Below, in pieces: positions 42,170 through 51,254 of a DNA stretch of 64,000 bases (positions are counted from its first letter, which is position 1; each line of letters begins with the position of its first letter). Under the pieces are notes generated by a model that saw nothing but the letters and a program-made list of their open reading frames with translations, ran no database searches and was not told the origin of the DNA. Made by a program: the position numbers and the translations under genes. Origin of the DNA: Planctomycetales bacterium ZRK34 (GTDB taxonomy: Bacteria > Planctomycetota > Phycisphaerae > Phycisphaerales > Zrk34); the NCBI GenBank assembly GCA_014873095.1, contig CP050848.1, positions 3,717,850 through 3,781,849 of the forward strand, in the 5' to 3' direction.

Positions 42170-44275
42170 TTACTTCCCGGGCACGTTGATTTTGAGCTGC
42201 TTGGTCCAGACAACCTGATGGCCGGCGACGACGCCGTCGGCGACCTCGCGCGGGCTCATGTTGTAGTCGAAGCCGACGTCCTGAATGGCGTCGATCAGGT
42301 TGACGGGCACCATGGCGGCCTTGAGTTCGATGGTGGCGGTGTAGGGCGCGCCGTCGGCGAGGTTGTCACCTTCGAAGAAGTACTCGGCCATGCGCTTGCC
42401 GCCGGGCTCGATGCCCATGCGGTGCTTGCGGGCGCCGCCGGGATCACCGGTGAGAATGTTCGAACGGCGGGGCGGACGCAGGAAGACCAGCGGGTTCAGC
42501 GAATAGTTGATCGCAATGACCTGCTCGCGCTCGCCGCCGCGAACGTTCAGCGTCAGGAAGCGGCTCTGCAGAGTCAGAAGCTGGCGGTCCAACGGGAGCT
42601 TGCCGTCATGGACGTAGAGCGAGTGCGAGTCGCGGACATCGCCGTTGGGGTCCAGGTCGCCGGACTGATGCACGACGTGGCCGTCTTTGTCCTTGACGAC
42701 GACGTACAGCCAGACCAGGCGTTCGGCGTCGAACCCGGTCGGCACGCCGTGACCATCGGTGCCGTTGGCGATGCCGGAGGTGAACTCGATGCGGTTGTTG
42801 CTTGCGGTCACGACCTCGGGCTCGACGAGTTTGTACCCGTTCTGCAGCAGAAGCAGTCGCTGCTCCTCGGCATACTTGAGCAGCTTGAGGCTCTTGTCGA
42901 TGATGGCCCGGCCGTCGTAACGGTCGTCGATCGTCTTCCAGCGATCGGGGAATTTGTAGCCTTCGGGGACATTGTCCTCGAACTCATCGGTGCCCCAGCC
43001 GGCTTTCCAGTCGAAGGTCAACCATTCGCGAATGGTCGCCAGGCCCGGGGCGGTGGGGTCGTCCTTGTCGGATTCTTCACGGATGGCGGCGGCGTCCTGC
43101 GGGAACAGCGCCGGGTGCAGCACGGAATAGTCCGGCCCGACGAACATGTGATTCGTCAGCTTGCGCGGCTCGGTCGGTTTGGACCCGACGATCGCGGCCG
43201 GGCCGTGGTCGTAGTTGGTCTTCGGATCACCCGTGAACACGCCGGGGTTCTTGCCCATGTGGCAGTCCTGGCAGGTGACGCCTTTCTTGGCGGCGGGCGA
43301 GTTGAGGTATTCGCTGTAGGCCTCTTCGAGGCGGAAGCCGTTGACGAGCGTCACGTCGTGGCAGGTGCCGCAGAACTTGGGCGTGGTGATTTCGAAGTAG
43401 TGTTCAGCTTCGCCGTGAATCTTGCGGCCGTACCCGTCGGTCTCGGCGGTGGCGGCGTTGCGATCGATGACCGCCTTGATGCCTTCGGAATCACCCGTCG
43501 GGCCGAAGACCGCCTTGGTCAGATCGCCTTTGACGATCGGCAGGCGACCGGAAATTTTGCCGTAGGTCTGATTCACGCGGTGGCAGACGATGCAGGTGAC
43601 GCCTTCGCGGCTGGTGGGGTTGCGGTCGATGTTGGACATGAAGATCGGTTCGTCGAGGTTCATGCCGACCGGGGTGTGACAGCGGATGCAGAAGTCGCCG
43701 TTGGTGCCGTTGGTGAGCTTGAGGATCTTGCCGTGGAAGGCGTTGAACACGGGGCTCATCTGGGCATAGGCGTGCTGGGAGATCGACCACTGCTTGTAAT
43801 GCGTCGGGTGGCAACCGGCGCACTGTGTGGCCGAGGGATACAGCTTGTTGGCCAGGGCCTCGGCGTGAATTTCATCCGGCGTCTTGCCGTCGAGCGAATC
43901 TTCCGCCTTGTCGCCTTCAGCCTTTTCGGGCTTGTCGGTCGTCTTGGCCGGGGGGCCGTCCAGCAACAGGTCGTCGCCGCCGGACTTCTTCTCAGCGGGC
44001 GCGTCCAGCAGCAGGTCATCACCACCGCCGGACTTCTTCATGGGCTTTTCTTCGAGCAGCAGATCGTCGCCCCCACCCTTCTTCGGGGCGGGTGCGTCCA
44101 GCAGCAGATCATCGCCGCCGCCGGCGGGTTTCTTCGCATCGGCCTTTTTCGGGGCCGGCTCTTCGAGCAGCAGATCATCCTGGGCCATCGATGTGCGTTC
44201 CATGGGCGCAAATAGCATCGAAAAAGCGCACCAAGCCAACGCTGCCGCGACCCACGTAGTCCGTCGGTTAATCAT
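42170..44275 (-). CDS. Pentaheme c-type cytochrome with DDLLL repeats
   Basis: 701 residues. Signal peptide at about 1-31. Residues 33-105 contain five copies of DDLLL(D/E) separated by Ala/Pro/Lys/Gly-rich linkers. Five CxxCH heme sites follow at C152, C196, C228, C302 and C335 (CAGCH, CIRCH, CIVCH, CGTCH, CQDCH). The remaining ~350 residues lack heme motifs and look beta-rich. The spacing recalls the cytochrome c554/NrfA-related group. Several histidines between the sites could be distal ligands. It should sit in the periplasm or on the surface and precedes a porin-like gene in the same operon. Confidence 0.85.
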   Translation of the reverse strand: MINRRTTWVAAALAWCAFSMLFAPMERTSMAQDDLLLEEPAPKKADAKKPAGGGDDLLLDAPAPKKGGGDDLLLEEKPMKKSGGGDDLLLDAPAEKKSGGDDLLLDGPPAKTTDKPEKAEGDKAEDSLDGKTPDEIHAEALANKLYPSATQCAGCHPTHYKQWSISQHAYAQMSPVFNAFHGKILKLTNGTNGDFCIRCHTPVGMNLDEPIFMSNIDRNPTSREGVTCIVCHRVNQTYGKISGRLPIVKGDLTKAVFGPTGDSEGIKAVIDRNAATAETDGYGRKIHGEAEHYFEITTPKFCGTCHDVTLVNGFRLEEAYSEYLNSPAAKKGVTCQDCHMGKNPGVFTGDPKTNYDHGPAAIVGSKPTEPRKLTNHMFVGPDYSVLHPALFPQDAAAIREESDKDDPTAPGLATIREWLTFDWKAGWGTDEFEDNVPEGYKFPDRWKTIDDRYDGRAIIDKSLKLLKYAEEQRLLLLQNGYKLVEPEVVTASNNRIEFTSGIANGTDGHGVPTGFDAERLVWLYVVVKDKDGHVVHQSGDLDPNGDVRDSHSLYVHDGKLPLDRQLLTLQSRFLTLNVRGGEREQVIAINYSLNPLVFLRPPRRSNILTGDPGGARKHRMGIEPGGKRMAEYFFEGDNLADGAPYTATIELKAAMVPVNLIDAIQDVGFDYNMSPREVADGVVAGHQVVWTKQLKINVPGK

Positions 44276-44432
44276 GACACGATCCCTTGTGCCGGTTTTT
44301 CAAAAAGTTGAACCTTACCACCCTTAACCGCTGATACACAGCCGTTGTACACCCACTACTTCAATGCCCTAATCATAAAAATCGGCGCAGCAAAAAGCAA
44401 GAGATGGTCCGACATGAATTTGGGAATTCACC

Positions 44433-45338
44433 TTATTTTTCTGTCGGCAGAAAATTCAGCCCACGCATCCACTGACTCAGCAGCCCGGGCCACGCGTTCA
44501 GCAGCGGATTGCTCTGGGCCAGCCCCACGCCGTGACGACCCGTGCGGAAGATGTGCAGTTCCGCCGGCACGCCCGCTTGGTGGCACGCCGTGAAAAAACG
44601 CACCGAGTTGGCCACCGGCACCGCCCCGTCATCGGCGGTGTGAAACAGAAAGACCGGCGGCGTCTGTTTGGTGACCTGCTTCTCGTTGGACATCAGGTCG
44701 GTCAGCGCCTGCGGGGCGTCGGCGCCGATGAGGTTGGCGCGCGATCCGCCGTGCGTGATCTTCGGGTCCATGCTCAATACGCCGTAGCACAGAATCGAAA
44801 AGTCCGGCCGGCACGACACGCGATCGATCGGATCCTTCGCATCAGATTGACCGGCGTCGTAGTGCGTCGTCAGCGTCGCCGCCAGATGCCCGCCCGCGGA
44901 AAAACCCATCACGCCGATGCGATCAGGCTTCACGTGATACTGCTCAGCATGCGACCGCACCCACCGCATCGCCCGCTGCACATCGAGCATCGGCACAGGG
45001 TGGTGATACTCCGGCGCATGGCGATACCGCAGCACGAACGCCTGCACGCCCAGCGCGTTGTAGAACTCACCGATCTGCTTGCCTTCGTGACCCATCGCCA
45101 GGCTGCCGTACCCGCCGCCGGGGCAGACCAGCACCGCCGTGCCGTTGGCCTTCTCCGCCGGCAGCACGTACAGATCGAGCGTCGGCTTATCAGGATGCGT
45201 CTCGGTGTCGGGCTTGTCCGCCGCCATCGGCGCGCCGTTCGGCCAAAGCAGCACACGCTCGACCGCCTGCGCCGAAACCGCCCCGAACATCACCACACAC
45301 ACCACCGCCGCCGTCATCACACGCAGATGCCATTGCAT
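44433..45338 (-). CDS. Secreted alpha/beta-hydrolase, acetylxylan-esterase-like
   Basis: 301 residues. Signal peptide at about 1-25. CPGGGYG is the oxyanion-hole loop, GFSAGGH near residue 145 bears the nucleophile serine, and DDGAVP with a later GRHGV complete the triad. The opening LLWPNGAPMA and this order are typical of BD-FAE/acetylxylan esterase-like enzymes. It probably deacetylates plant or algal polysaccharides. GGAG is seven bases before the ATG. Confidence 0.85.
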   Translation of the reverse strand: MQWHLRVMTAAVVCVVMFGAVSAQAVERVLLWPNGAPMAADKPDTETHPDKPTLDLYVLPAEKANGTAVLVCPGGGYGSLAMGHEGKQIGEFYNALGVQAFVLRYRHAPEYHHPVPMLDVQRAMRWVRSHAEQYHVKPDRIGVMGFSAGGHLAATLTTHYDAGQSDAKDPIDRVSCRPDFSILCYGVLSMDPKITHGGSRANLIGADAPQALTDLMSNEKQVTKQTPPVFLFHTADDGAVPVANSVRFFTACHQAGVPAELHIFRTGRHGVGLAQSNPLLNAWPGLLSQWMRGLNFLPTEK

Positions 45339-45560
45339 GAGCCGTCTCCATGGTTTGTTTGCCTGCGAAGATGATACCGCAACGAGGCAACACGATACAC
45401 CCGCACCGCCGCCGGCGGGCTTAATCTGCTAACGTTGTCAACAATTTCACCTAGTTGAAGGCCGGATTTCGATTGACTCTTGAGGCCTGTGAATCGACAA
45501 TCAATTCGAGGGCGTTCCTCCGCGGGTAGACGACAAGAGACCTTATTCTGTTCGTGCCCA

Positions 45561-45656
45561 ATGTCATACGATGTGACATGTCCGAAATGCAAGGCAGGAT
45601 ATGATGCCGAGGTCGCATTAGATCCCGTTTCGCTCCGCAGGAGAACGCTTGTTTAA
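45561..45656 (+). CDS. Possible 31-aa zinc-ribbon ORF before the SUKH-like gene
   Basis: A 31-codon frame opens MSYDVTCPKCKAGYDAEV, with a CPKC half-zinc ribbon. It overlaps the start of the next gene by eight bases and no ribosome site is seen before it. It may be a real small peptide, or the original N-terminus of the next gene separated by a frameshift. Confidence 0.3.
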   Translation: MSYDVTCPKCKAGYDAEVALDPVSLRRRTLV

Positions 45657-46164
45657 TAATCGCGAAATGCCCCAGCTCATGCGAGAGCTCCACCGCCTGG
45701 AGTTTGACTATGACAATGGCCATGGCATCGATTTTGAGCCGTACGATGAATTCATGGCACCCGATGACACGACGGACTGGTTTCGAGCGTGGACTGGAAA
45801 TAACGGTGTCGAAGGCACCAATTATCTCATTTTTGGTCAGGACGGTACTGGGGGCATGGCCGCGTTCTGGTTGGCTCGGGAAGGCTTCGCGATTTTGGAG
45901 CAACCCATAGTCTTCTTTGGTTCGGAAGGCCGGTTGGGCGTTGTAGCGTCGAACTTTGCCAACTACCTCTGGCTTCTAGCGGCCAACGTCGGCCCTTTAG
46001 AAGCGACCGAGTACCAAGGTCGTGAGCATTCGCACAATGAACAATTTGCGTCGTTCGCATCTGCCCACGCTCCAGACGCGGCAAAGTCTCCGCAAAGTAT
46101 CATCACGGCAGCTCGTCAAGAGTTTTCCAATTTCGTGAGCCATGTTAGTGGTCTCTGCCTTTGA
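45649..46164 (+). CDS. SUKH (SMI1/KNR4)-like protein
   Basis: 171 residues from a TTG start with AGGAG six bases upstream; a stop codon lies just upstream in frame. DFEPYDEF, WFRAWTGN, FGQDGTGGMAAFWL and LGVVASNFANYLWLLA fit the SUKH superfamily, many members of which are immunity proteins against contact-dependent or secreted nuclease toxins. No toxin gene is next to it, so it may be an orphan immunity gene. The gene is much less GC-rich than its neighbours, which points to transfer. Confidence 0.62.
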   Translation: MFNNREMPQLMRELHRLEFDYDNGHGIDFEPYDEFMAPDDTTDWFRAWTGNNGVEGTNYLIFGQDGTGGMAAFWLAREGFAILEQPIVFFGSEGRLGVVASNFANYLWLLAANVGPLEATEYQGREHSHNEQFASFASAHAPDAAKSPQSIITAARQEFSNFVSHVSGLCL

Positions 46165-46291
46165 GCCATCCCCCCTAATCACCAGCTACAGTTTGGCAGG
46201 CCCGGACCTGCATCCTGTCGTGGGGTGTGGATGCCAGGGGGCGTCGAATGCTGTAGACTGTTGTGGTCTATTTACTGCCGGTGGGTCTGAC

Positions 46292-47806
46292 ATGCTTGCT
46301 CAAGTGCATAGTTTTGTGCTCCAGGGGATCGAAGCGGTTGGGTGTGAGATTGAAGTCGATGTCGCCGATCGCGGGTTGGCGAAGACGACCATCGTCGGCC
46401 TGCCCGATGCTTCGGTGAAAGAATCTATCGAGCGGGTGCGGTCGGCGATTTTGAATTGCGGGTTTCCCTTTCCGACGAATCGCCTGCTGGTGAACCTTGC
46501 CCCGGCGGACCTGAAAAAAGAAGGGCCGGTGTATGACCTGCCGATTGCCGTGGGGCTGCTGCTGGCCAATCAGACGATCGACACGCGCCGGCACAAGCGG
46601 CTGATGTTCGCCGGTGAACTCGCCCTCGACGGACGTCTGCGGCCGGTCAAGGGCATCATCTCCATGGCCATGTGCGCCGCGAAGATGGGGCTCGACGGCA
46701 TCATCGTGCCGCTCGACAACGCCCCCGAAGCCTCGGCCGTGGGCGGCATCGACGTCTACCCGGCCGACTCGCTGGCTTCCGTCGTGGCTCATCTGAACGA
46801 GCTGCGCCGGATGGATGTCTACCCCGAGCTCGACGCTGATGATCAACTCGCCGGAGCCATGCCGGACATCGACTTCGCGGATGTGCGCGGCCAGGAGTCG
46901 GTCAAACGAGCGATCACCATCGCCGCCGCCGGCGGGCATAATCTGCTGATGATCGGGCCGGCCGGCACGGGCAAGACGATGATGGCCAAGGCGCTGGCGG
47001 GTGTGCTGCCGCCGCTGTCGCGGGATGAAGCTCTGCAGACGACCAGCATCTACTCGGCCGCCGGTCTGATCCCGCGTGGCACGTCGTTGCTGACCCAGCG
47101 CCCCGTGCGCACCCCGCACCACACCGCATCAAGCCCCGCGATCATCGGCGGCGGAACCATCCCGCGACCCGGTGAAGCTTCGCTGGCGCATCACGGCATC
47201 CTGTTTCTCGACGAGATGCCCGAGTTCAATCGCACGGTGCTCGAAACGCTCCGCCAGCCGCTGGAAGACGGGCACGTCACCGTCGCGCGGGCCCACTCGA
47301 CGATCCGCTTTCCGGCGCGGTTCATGCTGGTGGCGGCGATGAATCCGACGCCCTCGGGTGAGTTCGCCACGGACGAGGCTTCGCAGAAGCAGATGGACAA
47401 ATACCTGTCGCGCATCAGCGGTCCGCTGGCCGATCGCATCGACATTCACATCGAGGTGCCGCGCGTGCCGTTCAAGCAGTTGCAGGGCAAGGCCGACGGC
47501 ACGAGCACGGCACAGATGCGCGACGCGGTAATCAAAACACGTCAACTGAGCACACGCCGCAACGGCGGCCCGCTACGGACCAACGCCACCCTCAAAGGCC
47601 GCGAGCTCGACAAGCTGGCCCTGCTCGATGAGCCGGCGCTGAATCTGCTCAAACAGGCGATGACGGAGCTCGGCCTGTCCGCCCGTGCGTATGACAAAAT
47701 CCGTCGCGTGTCGCGCACCGTCGCCGACCTCGAAGGCGTCGAAACCATCACCGCCCAGCACGTCGGCGAGGCGATTCAGTACCGCCTGCTCGATCGCAAG
47801 TTCTGA
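46292..47806 (+). CDS. comM: YifB/ComM family Mg-chelatase-like AAA+ ATPase
   Basis: 504 residues, normal family length. N-terminal Lon-protease-like domain (VDVADRGLAKTTIVGLPDASVKES), Walker A GPAGTGKTMM near residue 220, Walker B ILFLDEMPEF, and the Mg-chelatase C-terminal domain. ComM is a hexameric helicase that extends branch migration of incoming DNA during natural transformation. Start set at the ATG after GGTGG. Its last 92 bases are repeated at 51255-51346, flanking a 3.5-kb cassette. Confidence 0.93.
   Translation: MLAQVHSFVLQGIEAVGCEIEVDVADRGLAKTTIVGLPDASVKESIERVRSAILNCGFPFPTNRLLVNLAPADLKKEGPVYDLPIAVGLLLANQTIDTRRHKRLMFAGELALDGRLRPVKGIISMAMCAAKMGLDGIIVPLDNAPEASAVGGIDVYPADSLASVVAHLNELRRMDVYPELDADDQLAGAMPDIDFADVRGQESVKRAITIAAAGGHNLLMIGPAGTGKTMMAKALAGVLPPLSRDEALQTTSIYSAAGLIPRGTSLLTQRPVRTPHHTASSPAIIGGGTIPRPGEASLAHHGILFLDEMPEFNRTVLETLRQPLEDGHVTVARAHSTIRFPARFMLVAAMNPTPSGEFATDEASQKQMDKYLSRISGPLADRIDIHIEVPRVPFKQLQGKADGTSTAQMRDAVIKTRQLSTRRNGGPLRTNATLKGRELDKLALLDEPALNLLKQAMTELGLSARAYDKIRRVSRTVADLEGVETITAQHVGEAIQYRLLDRKF
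47715..47806 (+). repeat. Direct repeat, left copy (comM 3' end, possible attL)
   Basis: The final 92 bases of comM. The right copy at 51255-51346 is 3540 bp away and identical at 88 positions; the four differences (47755, 47758, 47761, 47770) are all silent third-codon changes. Similarity fades within about six bases after the stop codon. Confidence 0.9.
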
Positions 47807-47913
47807 CGGCGGGTTCTGGCTCGCGGAAGTTTTGTAAAAAATATGGGAAGTTGCTGAAATGTTTCGCGGTCGGGCGGTGTAGTTCATGATGTCCACACGT
47901 CCACGGAGGTCCC

Positions 47914-48456
47914 TTGCGAGGCACAAACGGCAATTCGACGCAGCGTGATCGGTTCCCGCGATGGTGGGTCGTGGCCCAGCCGGTGGTGGCGGCGTATATC
48001 TTCGCGGCGGTGCGGTCCCGGGCGGACGCCGAAGACCTGTTGCAGGATGTGGCAGCTACGGCATTTGAGCAAATCGACCGGTATGACCCGACCGCATCGT
48101 TCACCGGCTGGACACTGGGCATCGCACGCCATGCGGTGCTTAATCATCATCGGTCGACCCAGCGTGGTCAGCGTCTGTTCGGTGAAAAGACGCTTCAGAT
48201 GATTGCCGAGGCGCATCAGCGGGCGGAGTCGGATTTCGGGCCGCGCGGCGAGGCGCTGGAGCATTGCATCGGTCGACTGCCGCAGCGGCACCGCTTGGCG
48301 CTGATGTTGCGGTATCGCGATGATCTTCAGATCGCGGAGGTCGCCAGTCGGATGGCGCTGAGTTCCAACGCCGCGGCGATTCTGCTGCATCGCGTGCGTC
48401 AGGCGCTGGCCGACTGCATCAACCGGCGCACGGATTCGGAGGCGGTCCATGAGTGA
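47914..48456 (+). CDS. ECF-type sigma factor (Rhodopirellula/Verrucomicrobium family-like)
   Basis: 180 residues. Region 2 is seen in SRADAEDLLQDVAATAFEQ and FTGWTLGIARHAVLNHHR; region 4 in CIGRLPQRHRLALMLRYRDD and EVASRMALSSNAAAILLHRVRQAL. This resembles TIGR02989. The start is a TTG just three bases after GGAGGT; no other start fits, as a stop lies 27 bases upstream in frame. Its end overlaps the FecR gene by eight bases, the usual sign of a sigma/regulator pair. It begins the cassette that follows comM. Confidence 0.85.
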   Translation: MRGTNGNSTQRDRFPRWWVVAQPVVAAYIFAAVRSRADAEDLLQDVAATAFEQIDRYDPTASFTGWTLGIARHAVLNHHRSTQRGQRLFGEKTLQMIAEAHQRAESDFGPRGEALEHCIGRLPQRHRLALMLRYRDDLQIAEVASRMALSSNAAAILLHRVRQALADCINRRTDSEAVHE

Positions 48457-49816
48457 CGACATCCTCCAGTTGATCGACGGCTACTTCGACAACGCGCTGG
48501 ACGAAGCGCAGATGACACGCCTCGAGCAGCGCCTCGCCGATGACCCGGCGGCGGCGGATCTTTTTGCAGCCCGCTCGGCGCTGCATCATCGACTGATCGA
48601 CCACATGATCGCCGAGGCCTACTCGGAGACATCGACCGCTTCGGATGACCTTCCTCCGCAGCGAGCGCAGTACGACGAGAGACATTTACGATTCAATGCG
48701 TGGCCAGCCATCGCGGCGGCGCTGGTGCTGGCCGTGTTGGCGGGGTTGTATTGGGCGGCGCTGAATCACACGGAGCCGTCGAGCCCCCGGACGATAGCCG
48801 CCGGAGCGCGGCTCGGCATTCTGACGAACACGGAAAACGCCGTCTTCGCCGAGGCCGCCGAGCCGATGCAGATCGGCGGCATGCTGCAGGCGGGACCGAT
48901 CCGTTTGATCTCCGGCACGGCGCAGATCATGTTTGAGTCCACCGCGGTCGTGGACCTGACCGGTCCCTGCGAATTTGAAATGATCGGGCCCAACCAGGGG
49001 CGGCTGATCCTTGGGCAGCTTGAAGCTTACGTGCCCGATCGCGCCCACGGCTTCGCACTCGACCTGCCCCATCAGGCGCGCGTCATCGACCTGGGCACGC
49101 GCTTCCGCGTCGATTTGAATCCGCGCGGCATCAGCGATATCCGTGTGCTCGAAGGCCGCGTCCGCATCGAACGCGGCGACCAGGTGATTCAGGTCGATGC
49201 CGAAAATATCGCCACGATCGATCCGGCCAGCGACATCATCGCGCTGCGTCAGGCGCCGTTGAATCTGGTGCAGAATGCGGGCTTCGAAGACTTCGCCAAC
49301 GCCGATCCCGCCCGCGCCGCCGCCTGGAGCGATAGCGTCTATCCGGCCCATCAGGCGCGAACCCGCGAGCAGGCACGCACCGGCGCCTGCTCACTGAAAA
49401 TCTTCACCGCGCCCGACGGCCACGCCTCCTCGGATATCCGTCAGGATGTGTATGTCACGCCCGACACCTGGGGCAAGCCGTACGAATTCACGATCTACGT
49501 GTTCAAGTCATCGCGCGATCAGACGCCGGACACGATGAACTTCTTCGCGTACTTGCGTCCCCGCAAAGCCGACAGCACGATCCTCCAGACTCAGGCGACA
49601 ACGAGAATCACCGCGGCCGATCCGAATGATCAGTGGATCAGACTGACGCTGACCGGCATCGTCCCCGCGGAGACACAGCGTTTTTTGATTCAGCTCAACG
49701 CCACCGAACTCGAGTCCGCTTCACCCCAGGCGATGTACCTCGATGATGTGCGACTGACGATCGGTGATTCGGTCACATCTGAAATGATGATCCAGAAAGG
49801 AAAAAGTGATGATTGA
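48449..49816 (+). CDS. FecR-type transmembrane regulator with a C-terminal jelly-roll-like domain
   Basis: 455 residues. A cytosolic anti-sigma-like segment (1-80: LIDGYFDNALDEAQMTRLEQRL), one span at about 85-104, a FecR domain (about 115-260; VDLTGPCEFEMIG, VIDLGTRFRVD, VLEGRVRI), then a domain at 271-445 that closely matches the whole mature part of the next gene's product (shared SDIRQDVYVTPDTWGKPY and TQRFLIQLNAT). FecR proteins transmit a surface signal to the sigma factor. The shared domain suggests that regulator and target bind the same ligand. Confidence 0.82.
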   Translation: MSDDILQLIDGYFDNALDEAQMTRLEQRLADDPAAADLFAARSALHHRLIDHMIAEAYSETSTASDDLPPQRAQYDERHLRFNAWPAIAAALVLAVLAGLYWAALNHTEPSSPRTIAAGARLGILTNTENAVFAEAAEPMQIGGMLQAGPIRLISGTAQIMFESTAVVDLTGPCEFEMIGPNQGRLILGQLEAYVPDRAHGFALDLPHQARVIDLGTRFRVDLNPRGISDIRVLEGRVRIERGDQVIQVDAENIATIDPASDIIALRQAPLNLVQNAGFEDFANADPARAAAWSDSVYPAHQARTREQARTGACSLKIFTAPDGHASSDIRQDVYVTPDTWGKPYEFTIYVFKSSRDQTPDTMNFFAYLRPRKADSTILQTQATTRITAADPNDQWIRLTLTGIVPAETQRFLIQLNATELESASPQAMYLDDVRLTIGDSVTSEMMIQKGKSDD

Positions 49817-50492
49817 GAGACCCGTCCAAAAGCATTCGAACATGACCCGTTCTTTCGCCGGCTCGCTGGGCATGGCTGCGATCGCAGCAATCGTGCTCAG
49901 CTTCTGCGGTTCGGCCCGTGCGAACATGGTGCTCAATCCCTCATTCGAAGATTTCACCAACTCCGACCCGACGGATGCGGATGTGTGGAACAACCATGTC
50001 TTCCCGACCAACCAGGCGCGGACCAATGAGCGGGATCACCTGGGCGACAACTCGCTGAAAATCTTCACCGCGCCCGACGGCGGCGGTTCCTCGGATATCC
50101 GCCAGGATGTTTACGTGACGCCCGACACCTGGGGCAAGCCATACAAATTCACGATCTACGTGTACAACCCCACGGGCGAAGAAACGCTCGACACCATGGG
50201 CTACTTCACCTATCTGCGCCCGCGCAAGAGCGACAGCACGATCATCTTCACGCAGACCACGCCGCTGATCAATTCATCAAGTCCGACGGGCGTATGGATC
50301 CAGCAGACGCTGACGGGCATCGTTCCGGTGGATACGCAGCGTTTTCTGATTCAGCTCAACGCGACCAATCTTCTGTCCGCGGATGCTCAGGCGGTGTTCA
50401 TCGATGATGTGAGTTTCGTCGTGCTGCCGACGCCGGCGGCGCTGCCCGCGGGGCTCGGCCTGCTGGGGATGATGCTGATGCGTCGTCGATAA
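49809..50492 (+). CDS. PEP-CTERM-type secreted protein
   Basis: 227 residues. The start is an ATG seven bases after AAAGGA, overlapping the FecR gene by eight bases. Signal peptide at about 12-38, then a ~165-residue domain opening MVLNPSFEDF, like carbohydrate-binding jelly rolls, and a C-terminal sorting signal: LPTPAALPAG, a hydrophobic helix and MRRR. The domain is strongly similar to residues 271-445 of the FecR protein, including long stretches of near-identical DNA. No exosortase lies in the window. Confidence 0.82.
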   Translation: MIERPVQKHSNMTRSFAGSLGMAAIAAIVLSFCGSARANMVLNPSFEDFTNSDPTDADVWNNHVFPTNQARTNERDHLGDNSLKIFTAPDGGGSSDIRQDVYVTPDTWGKPYKFTIYVYNPTGEETLDTMGYFTYLRPRKSDSTIIFTQTTPLINSSSPTGVWIQQTLTGIVPVDTQRFLIQLNATNLLSADAQAVFIDDVSFVVLPTPAALPAGLGLLGMMLMRRR

Positions 50493-50518
50493 TCGCCGCG
50501 TTACCCACAGAGTCACTT

Positions 50519-51151
50519 ATGCGTCGAAACGCTTTCACCCTGATCGAGTTGCTCGTGGTCGTGGCGATCATCGCGCTGCTGATCGCGATCCTGATGCCTT
50601 CGCTGCAGGAGGCGCGCAAGGTGTCGGTGCGGGTTGCGTGCCTGTCGAACATGCGTCAGGTCAGCGCGGCGATCAACATGTATGTGATCGACAACAAAGG
50701 CTACCTGCCGGGGCCGTGCTCCTTCGGGCAGTTTCCGGGATACACCACCGGGCGATATGCGATCTCGCGCTATACGGCGATCTATCTCGGCCACCCGGGA
50801 CCGACCAACAAGATGCAGATCAACGAGTCGTTCGTCTGCCCGGGCTTTGCGCGGGTCGCGCCGCAGGGCATTGCACGGGAATCGTGGATCATCTTCGGGG
50901 CGGACTCGGTGGACAAGCAGCACAAACGCCACCTGGGCACGCCCTGGTCGCCCAGCTACGGGCCGACCAAAATCGTGGCGATTCAGCATGCAGCCCAGAC
51001 GAATCTGATGCGCGAAATCGACGAGTTGACAAATCCCGGCGGGTGGGGCGGGTCGGTCGGGCTTGAACCGTCACACGGTTTCAACGGCGATTGGCCCGTG
51101 CGAAACTATCTGTATTTCGACGGCCACGCCGAGTCAGTCGTTGTGGATTGA
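50519..51151 (+). CDS. Pseudopilin-like protein (type II secretion/type IV pilin N-terminus)
   Basis: 210 residues. RRNAFTLIELLVVVAIIALL is a prepilin N-terminus with the processing site after a short leader and Glu at +5. After the helix comes CLSNMRQVSAAINMYVIDN and, near the end, a histidine followed by YLYFDGHAE, a variant of the H-X9-DG motif of planctomycetal and verrucomicrobial pilin-like proteins. The wide family has no established role; it is often next to PEP-CTERM genes, as here and again at 54137. Confidence 0.85.
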   Translation: MRRNAFTLIELLVVVAIIALLIAILMPSLQEARKVSVRVACLSNMRQVSAAINMYVIDNKGYLPGPCSFGQFPGYTTGRYAISRYTAIYLGHPGPTNKMQINESFVCPGFARVAPQGIARESWIIFGADSVDKQHKRHLGTPWSPSYGPTKIVAIQHAAQTNLMREIDELTNPGGWGGSVGLEPSHGFNGDWPVRNYLYFDGHAESVVVD

Positions 51152-51254
51152 ATCTCCGACGATCCACCGGACGATCATGCGCGGTCGGTTCGCATGGTCA
51201 ACCAAAGCGGGCGTGATTACGCTTGGTCGGGCGCCGGAAAATCAGCCACATCAT

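Noticed and set aside
42008-44215. 735-codon open frame on the plus strand
   Set aside because: Antisense to the pentaheme cytochrome; its valine/glycine/alanine-rich translation lacks domains and is typical of GC-rich shadow frames.
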